Assembly: GCA_963843285.1 (NCBI GenBank)
Contig: CAWJJO010000018.1
Coordinates: forward strand, 1 to 64,000
Length of the DNA: 64,000 bases
From: CAZDDB01 sp963843285
GTDB taxonomy: Bacteria > Acidobacteriota > HRBIN11 > JAKEFK01
Reading direction: 5' to 3'
Position numbers and translations under genes: made by a program. How positions within the stretch are numbered: the stretch's first letter is position 1; every line of letters begins with the position of its first letter. Positions 16,498 to 24,910 of the stretch are shown in pieces. The notes beneath the pieces are model-generated. The model was not told where the DNA came from. It worked only from the letters and a program-made list of their open reading frames with translations, and searched no databases.

Positions 16498-18194
16498 CCC
16501 GCCATCTTCTACTTTGTGTTCTTTGTACCTTTGTGGTGAATCCTTTATTCGCCGTAGTGAACAAATCTGTGATGGCCCGCGCAAACCGCGAGCTTCCGTC
16601 CCGCACAAAATATGAAATCAAAGTCGAAATACAACCCGAGATACGAGCCTACAGCGGCACTGAACGGGTGACGTTTACCAATCGTCAGAAGAAACCAACC
16701 GGTTATCTCCTGTTTTTTCTGTACCCGAATGATCCCAGTCTGACCAAGTCTGACAAAAAATATCTTGCGATTTCAAATGTAAAGGCGAACGGTACTGCCG
16801 CGCGAGTGGAAGAGCCGGGGCCATTTCTGAAAGTTTTTCTGGGCAAGCAATTGAATCCGGGACAATCGGTCACCGTTGAGTTCGATTTCTCGGCTACACT
16901 TCCCGCTCAGAAGGAGAACAAGGATCTATTCAGTGAGACGTTGGATGAGCTGCTGGGGATGTTGAATTCCGGTTCCGCAGCTCAACAGGATTACGGTCTC
17001 TTCAGCTCGACAAAAGATATCGTCAATCTGGGACTCTGGTACGCGGCTCTATCCAAGTATGATGCAGACGGCTGGGACGAAGAGAAATATTCCGGGCTTG
17101 GAGACGTCAGTTACTTCGATCCTTCCGATTTCACTGTGAATATTGTAGCTCCCTCGCAATACGATGTAGTTACAACCGGCGCTCTACTCAAGCGTGTTCC
17201 TGATCACAATGGAAAAACCAGTCATGAAATTGATTCTGTTTTGTCGCGGGACTTTGAAATCGAATTGAGCGCACGATATGAGGAAAAAACGAGGATCGGA
17301 AATACCACAACGATTCGTTCTTATTACTTGCCGGAACATTCGGAAAGTGGAGAGCTTGCATCCGATGTCGCTGTGCGCGCGTTTGAATACTACGAACGGA
17401 TTTTCGGCGCATACCCTTACTCCGAGCTGGACATTGTCGAAGCGCCATTGTTTGGCGGCGCAGGTGGGGTGGAGTTTCCCGGGCTTGTGACCATCTCCTC
17501 GCTGCTTTACAAAGACAGTACCGAAGGGGCAAAAACGGATCCGCTCAAGCAGCTTCTGGCAAACAGCGGTTCGTTTGATCAATTGCTCGAGTTTGTAGTG
17601 GCCCACGAGGTTGCACACCAATGGTGGAACGCAGTAGTAGGAAGCAATTCGAAGAAACACCCGTTTGTGGATGAAGCGATGGCTAATTATTCAGCCATTC
17701 TGTATTTCGAACATACCTACGGGAGGGAAGCTGCGCTGCAGCAAATGGCCATGCAAATGAAAGTAAATTATCAGCTGCATCGAATGATCGGTGGCCCCGA
17801 TCGACCGGTGCAGTTGCCGGCTTCCGCGTTCAAGGGTGCGCTGGAATATTCGGCGATTGTCTATGGAAAGGGCGCTTTGTACTTCGATCGCCTTCGCGAT
17901 CTCATGGGTGATCCAGCCTTTTTTACTACTCTCAAGTCCTATTACGATTCGTTCTGGTTTCGAATTGCTGCGCCCGACGACTTTACGAACGTCGCGAAAC
18001 GCTATGCACCCGGAAAACAGCAGCAGATCGACGCCTTATATCGTCGCTGGATGCTGGAGATGCATGGTGACGAAGACATCGGACCGGGTACGTTTGATGC
18101 TTTGTTGAGAACCGTGATGACAGGCAATCCATCGATCCAAACGGACAACGCGGATCAGTTGTTGAAACAGTTGGAAGAACTGCTGAAGCAGTGA
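16494..18194 (+). CDS. M1-family (gluzincin) metallopeptidase, probably exported
   Basis: Aminopeptidase-type zinc peptidase, 566 residues. The HEVAHQWW motif near residue 370 supplies two zinc histidines and the catalytic Glu; the third ligand is in FVDEAMANYSA. The beta-rich N-terminal domain (about 40-220) resembles the M1 saddle; the exopeptidase GxMEN motif appears as GGVEFPGL. The first 26 residues (MTRHLLLCVLCTFVVNPLFA then VVNKSVMA) look like a signal peptide, but the DNA coding for it matches the intergenic CTTTGTGGTGAA repeat words. An alternative cytosolic start is ATG 16572. It is coupled to the small membrane gene. Confidence 0.88.
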   Translation: MTRHLLLCVLCTFVVNPLFAVVNKSVMARANRELPSRTKYEIKVEIQPEIRAYSGTERVTFTNRQKKPTGYLLFFLYPNDPSLTKSDKKYLAISNVKANGTAARVEEPGPFLKVFLGKQLNPGQSVTVEFDFSATLPAQKENKDLFSETLDELLGMLNSGSAAQQDYGLFSSTKDIVNLGLWYAALSKYDADGWDEEKYSGLGDVSYFDPSDFTVNIVAPSQYDVVTTGALLKRVPDHNGKTSHEIDSVLSRDFEIELSARYEEKTRIGNTTTIRSYYLPEHSESGELASDVAVRAFEYYERIFGAYPYSELDIVEAPLFGGAGGVEFPGLVTISSLLYKDSTEGAKTDPLKQLLANSGSFDQLLEFVVAHEVAHQWWNAVVGSNSKKHPFVDEAMANYSAILYFEHTYGREAALQQMAMQMKVNYQLHRMIGGPDRPVQLPASAFKGALEYSAIVYGKGALYFDRLRDLMGDPAFFTTLKSYYDSFWFRIAAPDDFTNVAKRYAPGKQQQIDALYRRWMLEMHGDEDIGPGTFDALLRTVMTGNPSIQTDNADQLLKQLEELLKQ

Positions 18195-18257
18195 AGAGAT
18201 ATCAAAAATCAAATAAACATAATTCAATAAGTAAAGAATCTGACTTATAATTAGATT

Positions 18258-19424
18258 ATGCGTGGAGTATCCATTGTCGGTGTTGGAAAAACGAAGTTTG
18301 GCGTTTTTCCGGATCGTTCACTCAAAAGCCTGATTGCAGAAGCGAGCAAGAAAGCGCTTCTGGATGCGAGAGTAGACGCATCCATGATTCAGGCGTTTTA
18401 TCTTGGCAATTTTGCCGCAACTGGATTCAACAATCAGAATCATGTCGCGGCGTATGCCGCGACAGCGATCGGTCTGCCCAACATCCCCTGTACCAGGATC
18501 GAAGCGGCCTGTGCTTCCAGTGGGGCTGCGCTACGGGAAGCTGTGATCGCGGTTGGGTCGGGTCTGTATGATCTCGTTCTGGTCGGTGGCGTTGAAAAAA
18601 TGAACTCCGTTGATACGGCACGCGTTACGGAGTATCTGGCTCAAGCTGCAGATTGGGAAACGGAGGCGAAGCTCGGGGCGACGTTTCCCTCCATGTTCGC
18701 TTTGATGGCAACGCGACATATGCATCAATTCGGTACGCTACGTGAACACATTTCTATGGTGGCAGTGAAGAATCACGCGAACGGGGCGAAGAATCCGGAT
18801 GCGCATATGCAAAAGGAGATCACGCTGGAAAAAGCGATGAATTCCCCCGTGATGGTAGCGGAGCCGCTGAATCTGTATGACTGCTCTTTGATTACAGACG
18901 GTGCCGCCGCCGTGGTCGTGTGTGCCTCGGAATTGGCAGCTGAACGCGCTGAAATTCCCGTTGATATCGTGGGGCACGGTCAGGCGAGCGATCTGTTTTG
19001 CATGTATCAGAAGAAGGACATCACGCGGTTTGACGCGACGGTAGCAGCGGGGCGTCGCGCGTTTGAGATGGCGAAAATGGCTCCGCACGATATCGATGTT
19101 GTCGAAGTGCATGATTGTTTTACGATTGCAGAAATCATTGCGCTCGAAGATCTTGGCTTTTGCAAGAAAGGGCAGGGCGGCCCTTTCACTTACGAGGGAA
19201 TGACTGCGCTGAAGGGCAAGATACCCGTGAATACGAGCGGCGGATTGAAGTCCAAAGGTCATCCGGTCGGTGCAACAGGAGTCGCGCAGGTAGCGGAGCT
19301 GGTGTTGCAGTTGAGGGGTCAGGCAGGTGCCCGCCAGGTTGAGGATGCGGAAGTTGCGCTGGCACATAACCTGGGAGGTAGTGGTGCAAGCTGCGTTGTA
19401 CATATCCTGATGAGGAGGAGCTGA
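18258..19424 (+). CDS. Thiolase (archaeal-type acetyl-CoA C-acetyltransferase / SCP-x-like)
   Basis: Condenses or cleaves acyl-CoA chains. The nucleophile is Cys85 in EAACASSGAALREA, and the C-terminal His is in KGHPVGATGVAQ. The second canonical Cys (CxGGG) is replaced by HNLGGSGAS, as in the archaeal thiolases that work with a DUF35 protein. At 388 residues it is full length. The next gene, 1 nt away, encodes exactly that DUF35 partner, which makes a complex very likely. The 63-nt upstream gap contains a half-copy of the ATCAAA repeat. Fatty-acid or steroid-side-chain metabolism or acetoacetyl-CoA formation are all possible. Confidence 0.88.
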   Translation: MRGVSIVGVGKTKFGVFPDRSLKSLIAEASKKALLDARVDASMIQAFYLGNFAATGFNNQNHVAAYAATAIGLPNIPCTRIEAACASSGAALREAVIAVGSGLYDLVLVGGVEKMNSVDTARVTEYLAQAADWETEAKLGATFPSMFALMATRHMHQFGTLREHISMVAVKNHANGAKNPDAHMQKEITLEKAMNSPVMVAEPLNLYDCSLITDGAAAVVVCASELAAERAEIPVDIVGHGQASDLFCMYQKKDITRFDATVAAGRRAFEMAKMAPHDIDVVEVHDCFTIAEIIALEDLGFCKKGQGGPFTYEGMTALKGKIPVNTSGGLKSKGHPVGATGVAQVAELVLQLRGQAGARQVEDAEVALAHNLGGSGASCVVHILMRRS

Positions 19425-19425
19425 G

Positions 19426-19746
19426 GTGCAAATCATCATTCGGCGTTGTCCCGGCTGTAAGACATCCTATCTGGATGATGTGGATCTTTGTCCAAATTGT
19501 CTGGCGATCACTCCGACAATTCGGGAAGAGATTTCAGGCTCCGGAACGATCTATAGCTATTCGCGAGTTCATGTTGCGCCCGAACAATTCAAGGATATAG
19601 TTCCTTACTATCTTGCCATTATCGATCTGGATGAAGGTCCCAGATTGCTTGCGCGTTTACAGGTTGTAGAAGGAGATCATGTTCGGATCGATGCACCGGT
19701 CGAGCTGGTGTCTAGCGAAAATGGCCACGTCTTCTCTTTGAAATAG
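19426..19746 (+). CDS. DUF35 OB-fold/zinc-ribbon protein, thiolase partner
   Basis: A 106-residue protein with a rubredoxin-like zinc ribbon (Cys8, Cys11, Cys22, Cys25) followed by an acyl-CoA-binding OB-fold (about 38-106). In characterised archaeal complexes this family bridges a thiolase and HMG-CoA synthase and channels acetoacetyl-CoA; here only the thiolase is adjacent. The GTG start at 19426 follows GAGGAG (19413-19418) by 7 nt and lies one base after the thiolase stop. Confidence 0.88.
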   Translation: MQIIIRRCPGCKTSYLDDVDLCPNCLAITPTIREEISGSGTIYSYSRVHVAPEQFKDIVPYYLAIIDLDEGPRLLARLQVVEGDHVRIDAPVELVSSENGHVFSLK

Positions 19747-19756
19747 AATTTTGCTT

Positions 19757-19815
19757 GTAGGGGCGGGGCTTGTCCCCGCCCGCATCGAATGGGCGACCAC
19801 AAGGGTCGCCCCTAC
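19757..19815. repeat. Chimeric GTAGGGGC palindrome before rpsU
   Basis: The outer ends GTAGGGGC (19757-19764) and GCCCCTAC (19808-19815) are complementary, but the inner hairpins differ. The left one is GGGGCGGGGCTTGTCCCCGCCC; the right one is GGGCGACCACAAGGGTCGCCC, the type seen at 9930-9954. It looks like two repeat subtypes joined in one element. The remaining gap up to 19873 has no other feature. Confidence 0.8.
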
Positions 19816-19889
19816 CACCTTTCCGTGCTTTTGCGTCTTGACGTGAGATCTGATAGAATCTGCGTTCGCCTAAAGGAGGTGAATTTTAA

Positions 19890-20087
19890 TTGGCCGAAGT
19901 AATTATTCAGGATGGTGAGTCCCTGGAAAGCGCGTTGAAGCGATTCAAGCGCAAAGTCCAGCAGGAAGACATCATTAAAGAGATCAAGAAGCATTCCTTT
20001 TATCTGAAGCCTGGAGAGAAGAAAAGAGCAAAACAGGCTTCTGCCAGGAAGAGACTGCGCCGCAAACTCCGCAGGCAATCGACCTAA
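19890..20087 (+). CDS. rpsU: 30S ribosomal protein S21
   Basis: Small-subunit protein near the mRNA exit and anti-Shine-Dalgarno platform. The 65 residues show the S21 pattern: EVIIQDGESLESALKRFKRK near the start, a basic helix and a KRLRRKLRRQ tail. The start is TTG at 19890, six bases after a full-length Shine-Dalgarno AAAGGAGGTGA (19873-19883), so a weak start codon is combined with an unusually strong ribosome site. It is flanked by palindromes on both sides, i.e. probably a separate transcription unit. Confidence 0.95.
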   Translation: MAEVIIQDGESLESALKRFKRKVQQEDIIKEIKKHSFYLKPGEKKRAKQASARKRLRRKLRRQST

Positions 20088-20110
20088 CGCACTAAGTCCA
20101 AAAGTCCAAC

Positions 20111-20178
20111 AGTCCAGAGTCTAAAGTCCAAAGTCAGGGATCAGACTAGTTATGACTTTGGACTTTAGACTCTGGACC
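20111..20178. repeat. GTCCAAA-word palindrome between rpsU and icd
   Basis: Inverted arms 20112-20136 and 20153-20177 (25 nt, perfect), composed of GTCCAGA, GTCTAAA, GTCCAAA words; a further partial direct copy (AAGTCCAAAAGTCCAAC) lies at 20095-20110. The spacer is 16 nt, enough for a stable hairpin that could terminate rpsU transcription. Confidence 0.88.
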
Positions 20179-20202
20179 CTGGACTGAGAAATGAGGTGAA
20201 GC

Positions 20203-21432
20203 TTGTCATACGATAAACTGGAAGAACTCAAAGTTGGGAGCAAAGTCCAGATCAGCTCAGGCAAAGTAAGTGTGCCTGCTGATCCGATCATTCCGTTCAT
20301 TGAAGGGGATGGGATCGGCCGGGATATTACCAAAGCCACACATCGTGTTGTCAACGCGGCTGTTGAAAAGGCATATGGCGGAAAGCGAAAAATCCATTGG
20401 TGGGAGATTTACGCCGGCGACAAGGCGCAGGAAAAGTACGGCGAACTTCTTCCGCAGGATACGATTCGCGCGATTTCAGATTACAAAGTGGTGATCAAGG
20501 GCCCGCTCACCACGCCCGTGGGCGGCGGCTTTCGCAGCCTGAACGTCACACTGCGACAGGTACTCGACCTCTACGCGTGTGTGCGGCCTGTAAAGTTCTA
20601 TCCGGGCGTTCCTTCACCGGTGAAGCACCCTGAAAAAATGGACGTTGTGATTTACCGTGAGAATACTGAAGACGTTTATGCAGGAATCGAATGGCAGGCG
20701 GAATCGGAAAAGGCGAAAAAAGTGATTTCCTTTCTGAACGACAACATGGGAACGAAGATCCGCATTGACTCCGGAATTGGAATCAAGCCGATTTCAAAAT
20801 TTGCCAGTCAAAGATTGATTCGCATGGCGATCCAGCATGCGTTGCGTCACGAACGAAAAAGCGTCACGCTGGTTCACAAGGGAAACATCCAAAAATTTAC
20901 GGAAGGCGCATTTCGTGATTGGGGCTATGAGCTGGCTCGTACCGAATTTGCCGATCAAACTGTAACGGAAGAACAATTGGCAAGCGGATCGGCAGGCAAC
21001 AGAGTGATCATCAAGGATAGAATTGCTGATTCGATGTTTCAGCAAATCCTGACGCGCACCAATGAATATGAAGTGATTGCCACAACAAACCTGAACGGAG
21101 ATTATCTTTCCGATGCCTGTGCCGCGCAGGTGGGCGGGCTGGGGATTGCGCCCGGCGCAAACATCGGGGATGAGGCCGCTCTGTTTGAGGCGACTCACGG
21201 CACCGCGCCGAAATATGCGGACAAAGATATGATCAACCCCGGATCGCTTCTCTTATCCGCCGTCATGATGCTTCAATACATGGGATGGAAAGAAGCAGGG
21301 GATGCGGTCGAAGCAGCGTTTACAAAGACGATTCAGCAAAAGAAAGTGACCTATGATCTTGCCAGACAAACGGAAGGAGCAAAGGAATTAAAGACTTCCG
21401 AATTTGCCTCGGCAATCATTGAGAATTTGTAA
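20203..21432 (+). CDS. icd: NADP-dependent isocitrate dehydrogenase
   Basis: Oxidatively decarboxylates isocitrate to 2-oxoglutarate in the TCA cycle. The 409 residues closely follow the E. coli type: IEGDGIGRDIT, the substrate loop GGGFRSLNVTLRQ with the serine phosphorylated by IDH kinase in enterics, and YRENTEDVYAGIEW. NADP specificity is indicated by HGTAPKYADKD and TYDLAR, which keep the 2'-phosphate contacts Lys/Tyr and Tyr/Arg. The start is TTG 20203, four nt after GAGGTG. It begins a tight block with mdh, sucC, sucD and ndk. Confidence 0.96.
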   Translation: MSYDKLEELKVGSKVQISSGKVSVPADPIIPFIEGDGIGRDITKATHRVVNAAVEKAYGGKRKIHWWEIYAGDKAQEKYGELLPQDTIRAISDYKVVIKGPLTTPVGGGFRSLNVTLRQVLDLYACVRPVKFYPGVPSPVKHPEKMDVVIYRENTEDVYAGIEWQAESEKAKKVISFLNDNMGTKIRIDSGIGIKPISKFASQRLIRMAIQHALRHERKSVTLVHKGNIQKFTEGAFRDWGYELARTEFADQTVTEEQLASGSAGNRVIIKDRIADSMFQQILTRTNEYEVIATTNLNGDYLSDACAAQVGGLGIAPGANIGDEAALFEATHGTAPKYADKDMINPGSLLLSAVMMLQYMGWKEAGDAVEAAFTKTIQQKKVTYDLARQTEGAKELKTSEFASAIIENL

Positions 21433-21441
21433 GGGGGTATT

Positions 21442-22383
21442 ATGGGACGCAAGAAAGTAACAGTGGTGGGCGCTGGAAACGTTGGAGCTACGGTTGCACA
21501 GCACATCGCGGAAAAAGAGCTGGCCGATGTCGCGCTGGTCGACATTATCGAAGGCGTGCCGCAGGGAAAGGCGCTCGATCTTCTGGAAGCCGGTCCGGTG
21601 GAACGTTACAACGCTCACATTGCAGGTTCGAATACATATGAGATCACGCAGGACTCCGACATTGTGGTGATTACTGCGGGTCTGCCGCGCAAACCGGGAA
21701 TGAGCCGCGACGATCTTCTGCTGAAGAATGCCGGAATCGTAAAAGAAGTTGTGGAAAATATCGCGGTGCGCTCACCGAAAGCAATCCTCATCATGGTGAC
21801 CAATCCGCTCGATGCGATGGCACACCTTGCCATGAAAGTCAGCGGCTTTCCAAAACATCGCGTGATTGGTATGGCCGGGGTCCTTGATTCAGCCCGTTTC
21901 CGTACTTTTATTGCAGAATCACTTGGCGTTTCTGTTGAAAATACTCATGCGTTTGTGCTGGGCGGTCACGGTGATGAGATGGTTCCGTTACCGCGCTATT
22001 CCACTGTTGCCGGAATTCCGATCACGGAATTGTTTTCCCCTGAAAAACTGTCTGCGCTGATTGAACGCACACGCAAAGGTGGCGGAGAAATTGTTGCGCT
22101 GCTCAAAACAGGCAGCGCCTATTATGCTCCCGGTTCCTCCGCTGTGGAAATGGTGGATGCGATTCTTAGAGATAAGAAGAAGATCCTTCCGTGCGCTGCA
22201 TATTTGGAAGGACAGTATGGCGTGAACGGTTTGTTTGTTGGTGTTCCGGTAAAACTCGGTTCGCAGGGAATCGAAGACATCATCGAAATCAAGTTACTTC
22301 CGGAAGAACGGGAGATGTTGCAGAAATCCATCAAGGCAGTTCAGGAACTGGTCGATGTGATGCGAGCCAACAAGTACCTATGA
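21442..22383 (+). CDS. mdh: Malate dehydrogenase (LDH-like type)
   Basis: NAD-dependent malate/oxaloacetate interconversion, 313 residues. Features are the nucleotide fold VVGAGNVGATVA (7-18), an acidic Asp after the second strand (LVDI) favouring NAD, the active-site loop GLPRKPGMSRDDLL with the substrate-specifying Arg rather than the Gln of lactate dehydrogenase, and the catalytic His in VLGGHGDEMVPL. It follows icd by 9 nt and overlaps sucC by 4 nt (ATGA). Confidence 0.96.
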   Translation: MGRKKVTVVGAGNVGATVAQHIAEKELADVALVDIIEGVPQGKALDLLEAGPVERYNAHIAGSNTYEITQDSDIVVITAGLPRKPGMSRDDLLLKNAGIVKEVVENIAVRSPKAILIMVTNPLDAMAHLAMKVSGFPKHRVIGMAGVLDSARFRTFIAESLGVSVENTHAFVLGGHGDEMVPLPRYSTVAGIPITELFSPEKLSALIERTRKGGGEIVALLKTGSAYYAPGSSAVEMVDAILRDKKKILPCAAYLEGQYGVNGLFVGVPVKLGSQGIEDIIEIKLLPEEREMLQKSIKAVQELVDVMRANKYL

Positions 22384-23537
22384 AAGTTCACGAATACCAG
22401 GCCAAAGAGCTATTCCGCGGTTACAGCATTCCTGTTCCGAACGGAATTCTCGCGACAACTCCTGAGGAAGCGAAGAATGCCGCGCAACAACTTGGTACAC
22501 CGATTGTTGTGGTGAAAGCGCAGATTCACGCTGGCGGGCGCGGAAAAGGCGGCGGAATCAAGATCGCAAAGAGTCCGGATGAAGCGGCAGCAAAAGCATC
22601 TGAGTTGCTCGGGAAGCCGTTGATCACTCCGCAAACGGGTCCGCAAGGAAGAATCGTGCGGAAAGTCCTGATCGAACAGGGGCTGGATATCGCAAAAGAA
22701 TATTATCTCGGCATTGTGATTGATCGCCAGGCCTCTTTGCCGGTAATCATGGCAAGCGCGGAAGGCGGGATGGACATTGAAACCCTTGCGAAGGAACGGC
22801 CGGAAGCAATTCTTCGAGTGCATGTGAAGGAAGAGACTCTGCGTCCATATCAGGCGCGCAGAATCGCCTACGGACTTGGCATTCCATCCGCGAGTGTTTC
22901 GAAAGCGGCAGCGGTGGTTACACAATTATTCAAGCTCTTCAATGAAAAGAATGCGTCGCTCGCGGAAATCAACCCGTTGATTCTCACGAAACAGGGAGAT
23001 GTCCTGGCTCTGGATGCAAAAATCAATTTTGATGATAACGCGTTGTTCCGCCATCCACAGATCGCGATGATGCGGGATTTCGATGAAGAGGATCCGTTTG
23101 AGGTCGAAGCATCGAAATATGGTTTGAATTACGTCAAACTGGACGGCACTGTCGGCTGCATGGTAAATGGAGCCGGATTGGCGATGGCTACGATGGATAT
23201 TATCCAGCTTGCCGGCGGAAAACCGGCGAACTTTCTGGATGTAGGCGGTGGCGCAAAGAAGGACCAGATCGTAAATGCGTTTCGCATTCTTACTTCCGAT
23301 CCAAGTGTAAAGGGTGTTCTGATCAATATTTTCGGCGGGATCCTCCGTTGTGATGTCCTGGCCCAGGGCGTTGTGGAAGCCGCGTCGGAATTAAATCTGC
23401 AGCTTCCCGTGGTTGTGCGCATGGAAGGCACCAATGTGGCCAAGGGCAAAGAGATTCTCCGCAATTCCGGCTTGAAGTTTACGGTTGCTGATGACATGAA
23501 GGATGCAGCCGAGAAAGTGATCGCGGTGGCCAAGTGA
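22380..23537 (+). CDS. sucC: Succinyl-CoA synthetase beta subunit (ADP-forming)
   Basis: ATP-grasp subunit of succinyl-CoA ligase, which makes ATP and succinate from succinyl-CoA. The 385-residue product starts at ATG 22380, overlapping mdh; the N-terminus MKVHEYQAKELF is canonical and an earlier in-frame start would lie inside mdh. Visible blocks are KAQIHAGGRGKGGG, EINPLIL, GAGLAMATMDIIQLAGG and NIFGGILRCDVLA. It is translationally coupled to sucD (GTGA overlap). Confidence 0.97.
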   Translation: MKVHEYQAKELFRGYSIPVPNGILATTPEEAKNAAQQLGTPIVVVKAQIHAGGRGKGGGIKIAKSPDEAAAKASELLGKPLITPQTGPQGRIVRKVLIEQGLDIAKEYYLGIVIDRQASLPVIMASAEGGMDIETLAKERPEAILRVHVKEETLRPYQARRIAYGLGIPSASVSKAAAVVTQLFKLFNEKNASLAEINPLILTKQGDVLALDAKINFDDNALFRHPQIAMMRDFDEEDPFEVEASKYGLNYVKLDGTVGCMVNGAGLAMATMDIIQLAGGKPANFLDVGGGAKKDQIVNAFRILTSDPSVKGVLINIFGGILRCDVLAQGVVEAASELNLQLPVVVRMEGTNVAKGKEILRNSGLKFTVADDMKDAAEKVIAVAK

Positions 23538-24436
23538 GCGTTCTTGTAGATCAGACATCCCGAATCCTGGTGCAGGGGATCACAGGCAAAGAAGGCGGAT
23601 TCCACGCCTACCATTGTATGGCGTATGAATCTACTAATATTGTAGCAGGAGTCACGCCGGGGAAAGGCGGAACCGTGTTTTCGGAAGTTCCGGCAGGGAA
23701 GAAGCCGGTGCCGGTATTTCATACGGTTGCCGAGGCGGTGGCGAAGGAAGGGGCGAATGTTTCGCTGATCTTTGTTCCACCCGCGTTTGCGGCAGACGCA
23801 ATTCTCGAGGCTGTGGATGCAGGTGTCGCCTTGATCGTAGCGATCACTGAAGGAATTCCCGTCCATGATATGGTTCAGGTGAAGCGCCAGCTGCTGGAAT
23901 CAAAAAAATCGCGTTTGATCGGACCGAACTGTCCGGGAATCATTTCTCCAGGCAAATGCAAGATCGGAATCATGCCCGGATTCATACACAAGCAGGGCAG
24001 CATCGGCGTGGTCAGTCGCAGCGGAACGCTGACATATGAAGCGGTGGGGCAGCTCACGAAACTCGGATTAGGACAGTCTACCTGCATCGGAATTGGAGGT
24101 GATCCGATCAATGGGACAAACTTCATCGACGCCCTGCAGTTGTTTCAAGCGGACCGCGACACCGAAGCCATTGTCATGATCGGTGAAATTGGCGGAACTG
24201 CGGAAGAAGCTGCGGCAGAATATATTCGCAAGAGCGTAAACAAACCGGTTGTTTCCTTCATTGCCGGGATCACTGCGCCGGCGGACAAGCGGATGGGGCA
24301 CGCGGGCGCGATCGTCTCCGGCGGCACCGGAACTGCTGCATCCAAGATCGAGGCATTGGAAGGCGCGGGGATCCGCGTATCGAGAAGTCCGGCTGAAATC
24401 GGCTCAAACATGCAAGCAATTTTGAGGAAGGGTTAG
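23534..24436 (+). CDS. sucD: Succinyl-CoA synthetase alpha subunit
   Basis: CoA-binding, histidine-phosphorylated subunit of succinyl-CoA ligase (300 residues). The CoA-fold start is VQGITGKEGGFH, the GPNCPG motif is present, and the phosphorylated His lies in MGHAGAIVSGGTGTA. The start is GTG 23534 within the sucC stop. It completes the icd-mdh-sucC-sucD TCA module. Confidence 0.97.
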   Translation: MSVLVDQTSRILVQGITGKEGGFHAYHCMAYESTNIVAGVTPGKGGTVFSEVPAGKKPVPVFHTVAEAVAKEGANVSLIFVPPAFAADAILEAVDAGVALIVAITEGIPVHDMVQVKRQLLESKKSRLIGPNCPGIISPGKCKIGIMPGFIHKQGSIGVVSRSGTLTYEAVGQLTKLGLGQSTCIGIGGDPINGTNFIDALQLFQADRDTEAIVMIGEIGGTAEEAAAEYIRKSVNKPVVSFIAGITAPADKRMGHAGAIVSGGTGTAASKIEALEGAGIRVSRSPAEIGSNMQAILRKG

Positions 24437-24446
24437 GACAACGACT

Positions 24447-24860
24447 ATGGAAAGAACACTCACAATTATCAAACCTGACGGCGTCCGCCAGAAATCAATC
24501 GGAGAAGTCATTAGACGGCTGGAAGCATCCAAATTCCGGATTGTGGGGATGAAGATGGTCCATCTGACTCCCGAAAAGGCCGGTGCTTTTTATGCAGTTC
24601 ATAAAGAACGCCCGTTTTATCAAAGTTTGATCCGATTTATGAGCTCCGGACCAATCGTTCCAATGGTGCTGGAAGGAGAAAATGCGATCGAACGTCTTCG
24701 CAGTCTGATGGGCGCAACCGATCCTGCAAAAGCAGCGGAAGGAACGATCCGGAAGGATCTGGCTTCAAACGTTGAACAAAATGTGGTCCACGGATCCGAT
24801 TCTCCTGCATCGGCTGCAATCGAGATCCCGTTCTTCTTCAGTCAAACGGAACTGATTTAA
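24447..24860 (+). CDS. ndk: Nucleoside diphosphate kinase
   Basis: Transfers the gamma phosphate between nucleoside triphosphates and diphosphates via a phosphohistidine. It has 137 residues, with TLTIIKPDGV at the start and His115 in NVVHGSDS. It sits 10 nt after sucD, the gene order also seen in other bacteria; channelling between succinyl-CoA synthetase and Ndk has been proposed for some of them. The short gap after it (24861-24910) holds a partial GCGGGCGTCCCT repeat copy. Confidence 0.97.
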   Translation: MERTLTIIKPDGVRQKSIGEVIRRLEASKFRIVGMKMVHLTPEKAGAFYAVHKERPFYQSLIRFMSSGPIVPMVLEGENAIERLRSLMGATDPAKAAEGTIRKDLASNVEQNVVHGSDSPASAAIEIPFFFSQTELI

Positions 24861-24872
24861 GAGATCTTTGTG

Positions 24873-24899
24873 TAGCAGGCGGGCGTCCCTGTCGGCCTC
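24873..24899. repeat. Partial GCGGGC-type repeat copy after ndk
   Basis: Reads GTAGCAGGCGGGCGTCCCTG then TCGGCC. It is the GCGGGC-GTCCCT-GCCC hairpin word with a degraded 3' half, headed by GTAGC like the copy near 16311. It could be a decayed member of the hairpin family. Confidence 0.6.
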
Positions 24900-24910
24900 G
24901 AGTCAATCTT

